Below are positions 6,022 through 6,638 of a stretch of DNA of 6,638 nucleotides, one piece after another. A model generated the notes under the pieces. It did no database searches and was not told the origin of the DNA. It was given only the letters and a program-made list of their open reading frames with translations. Numbering within the stretch: the stretch's first letter is position 1; the number at the start of each line of letters is the position of its first letter. A program made the position numbers and the translations under genes. This DNA is from IDS-8 sp964491485 (GTDB taxonomy: Bacteria; Pseudomonadota; Gammaproteobacteria; Steroidobacterales; Woeseiaceae). Where the stretch lies: assembly GCA_964491485.1 (NCBI GenBank), contig CAZBGV010000175.1, positions 1 to 6,638 on the forward strand. Reading direction: 5' to 3'.

Positions 6022-6638
6022 TTATGGGGGGAGAGTTTCGTCCCAGTGCAGGGCGCGGTATTTCTCCAGGACGCGCACGACGTCGTCGATCGGGATGGCT
6101 TCGAGGCGGCCGCGGCTGCTTTCGACCGTGGTGGCCTTGAGCAGCGCGTTGTAGATGGCTTCCTCGGTGGCTTCGGCCGTCGCGGCGAACAGCGGCGACA
6201 TCGCCTCGTTCGACAGTCGGGGCACGGAGACCGGCTCCGGCGCGTCGCGCGGTGTGCGCAGCCCGCGCGCGGTCGAAAACGCGATCACGTAATCGCCGGA
6301 GCCGTTGCCGGCGAACGAGCCCGTGCGCGCGAGCCCCATGATCGCGCGACCGGCCACCCGCTCGAGGTTGCGCGACAAGAGCGGCGCGTCGGTCGCGACG
6401 ACGATCATGATCGAGCCTTCCGGACCAGCGGCATGGGCATCGCCCGCCGCGAGCGCATCGCTGAACGCGTAATGCCCGAGCTCGCGGCCGACCGGCGCGC
6501 CGTTCATCGACAGCACGCCGCCGAAATTCGTCTGCACGAGCACGCCGGTGGTCCAGCCGCCGAGCGATTCCGGCAGCACGCGCGAGCTCGTGCCGATGCC
6601 GCCCTTCCACGCGAATGCCTGGGTGCCGGTACCCGCTC
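6022..6638 (-). CDS. DmpA/P1-family (S58) aminopeptidase, 5' part outside window
   Basis: The visible 204 residues are the C-terminal part of an N-terminal nucleophile-fold peptidase related to DmpA (L-aminopeptidase/D-esterase) and BapA beta-aminopeptidase. The first visible residues include AFAWKGGIGTSSRV, followed by GVLVQTNFG, both family signatures. In DmpA the precursor cuts itself between Gly249 and Ser250; here the matching junction is G74|S75 (in the visible segment) in GPEG|SIMIVVATDAPLL. This leaves a beta chain of 130 residues, close to the 125 of DmpA. S75 would be the free N-terminal nucleophile, N37 in TNFG a likely oxyanion-hole residue, and the GSGD motif (S113, D115) lines up with the Ser/Glu helper residues known from BapA. 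About 170 N-terminal residues are missing, so any signal peptide cannot be judged. Translation ends at TAA (6024-6022), convergent with the amidohydrolase. Substrate (D-amino-acid or beta-amino-acid peptides, or ordinary small peptides) is not predictable. Confidence 0.93.
   Translation of the reverse strand, partial: AGTGTQAFAWKGGIGTSSRVLPESLGGWTTGVLVQTNFGGVLSMNGAPVGRELGHYAFSDALAAGDAHAAGPEGSIMIVVATDAPLLSRNLERVAGRAIMGLARTGSFAGNGSGDYVIAFSTARGLRTPRDAPEPVSVPRLSNEAMSPLFAATAEATEEAIYNALLKATTVESSRGRLEAIPIDDVVRVLEKYRALHWDETLPP

Noticed and set aside
5840..6610. 256-residue minus-strand open frame over the DmpA-type gene and the repeat
   Set aside because: It is a different frame of the same strand; the correct frame carries the GGIGTSSR, TNFG and GSGD motifs, while this one is Arg/Ala-rich and reads through the REP-like repeat.

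Overview
The window is GC-rich (roughly two thirds G+C), densely coded bacterial chromosome. Gene style (CHASE4 kinase, GGDEF-EAL effector, secreted amidohydrolase, DmpA-type peptidase) and the intergenic repeats of the GTAGGAGC...hairpin...GCGA type point to a gammaproteobacterium, perhaps of the Xanthomonadales/Steroidobacter/Nevskia kind. This placement is inference; a betaproteobacterium is not excluded.

Layout, left to right. Positions 1-57 hold two tandem REP-like palindromic repeat units read on the minus strand. Positions 111-4426 are a compact three-gene minus-strand signalling operon. In transcription order it has a membrane CHASE4-HAMP histidine kinase (4426-2513), a stand-alone receiver protein (2494-1997), and a receiver-GGDEF-EAL protein (2000-111) whose start overlaps the previous stop as ATGA. 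Positions 4427-4574 are a divergent intergenic region. Positions 4575-5855, plus strand, encode a secreted metal-dependent amidohydrolase of the prolidase-like group. Positions 5856-6021 separate two convergent genes and contain another copy of the repeat, inverted relative to the left-edge copies. Positions 6022-6638, minus strand, are the 3' two thirds of an autoproteolytic DmpA/P1-family (S58) aminopeptidase that runs off the right edge.

How the parts could work together: the kinase should sense a periplasmic signal through CHASE4 and phosphorylate two receivers that look like duplicates of one another. One receiver has no output domain. The other is fused to a degenerate diguanylate cyclase domain (GSDEF) and an EAL domain with its catalytic residues intact, so the likely output is regulated hydrolysis of cyclic di-GMP. 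The branched receiver arrangement suggests phosphate sharing or a phosphate sink. The two peptidase-like genes on the right suggest small-peptide turnover. A functional link to the signalling operon is only speculation based on the shared divergent promoter region.

I see no phage, insertion sequence, CRISPR, tRNA or rRNA. I do not see a clearly new system. The most interesting points are the paired extended receivers, the unusual kinase H-box, and the inverted REP-like repeats at the two ends.
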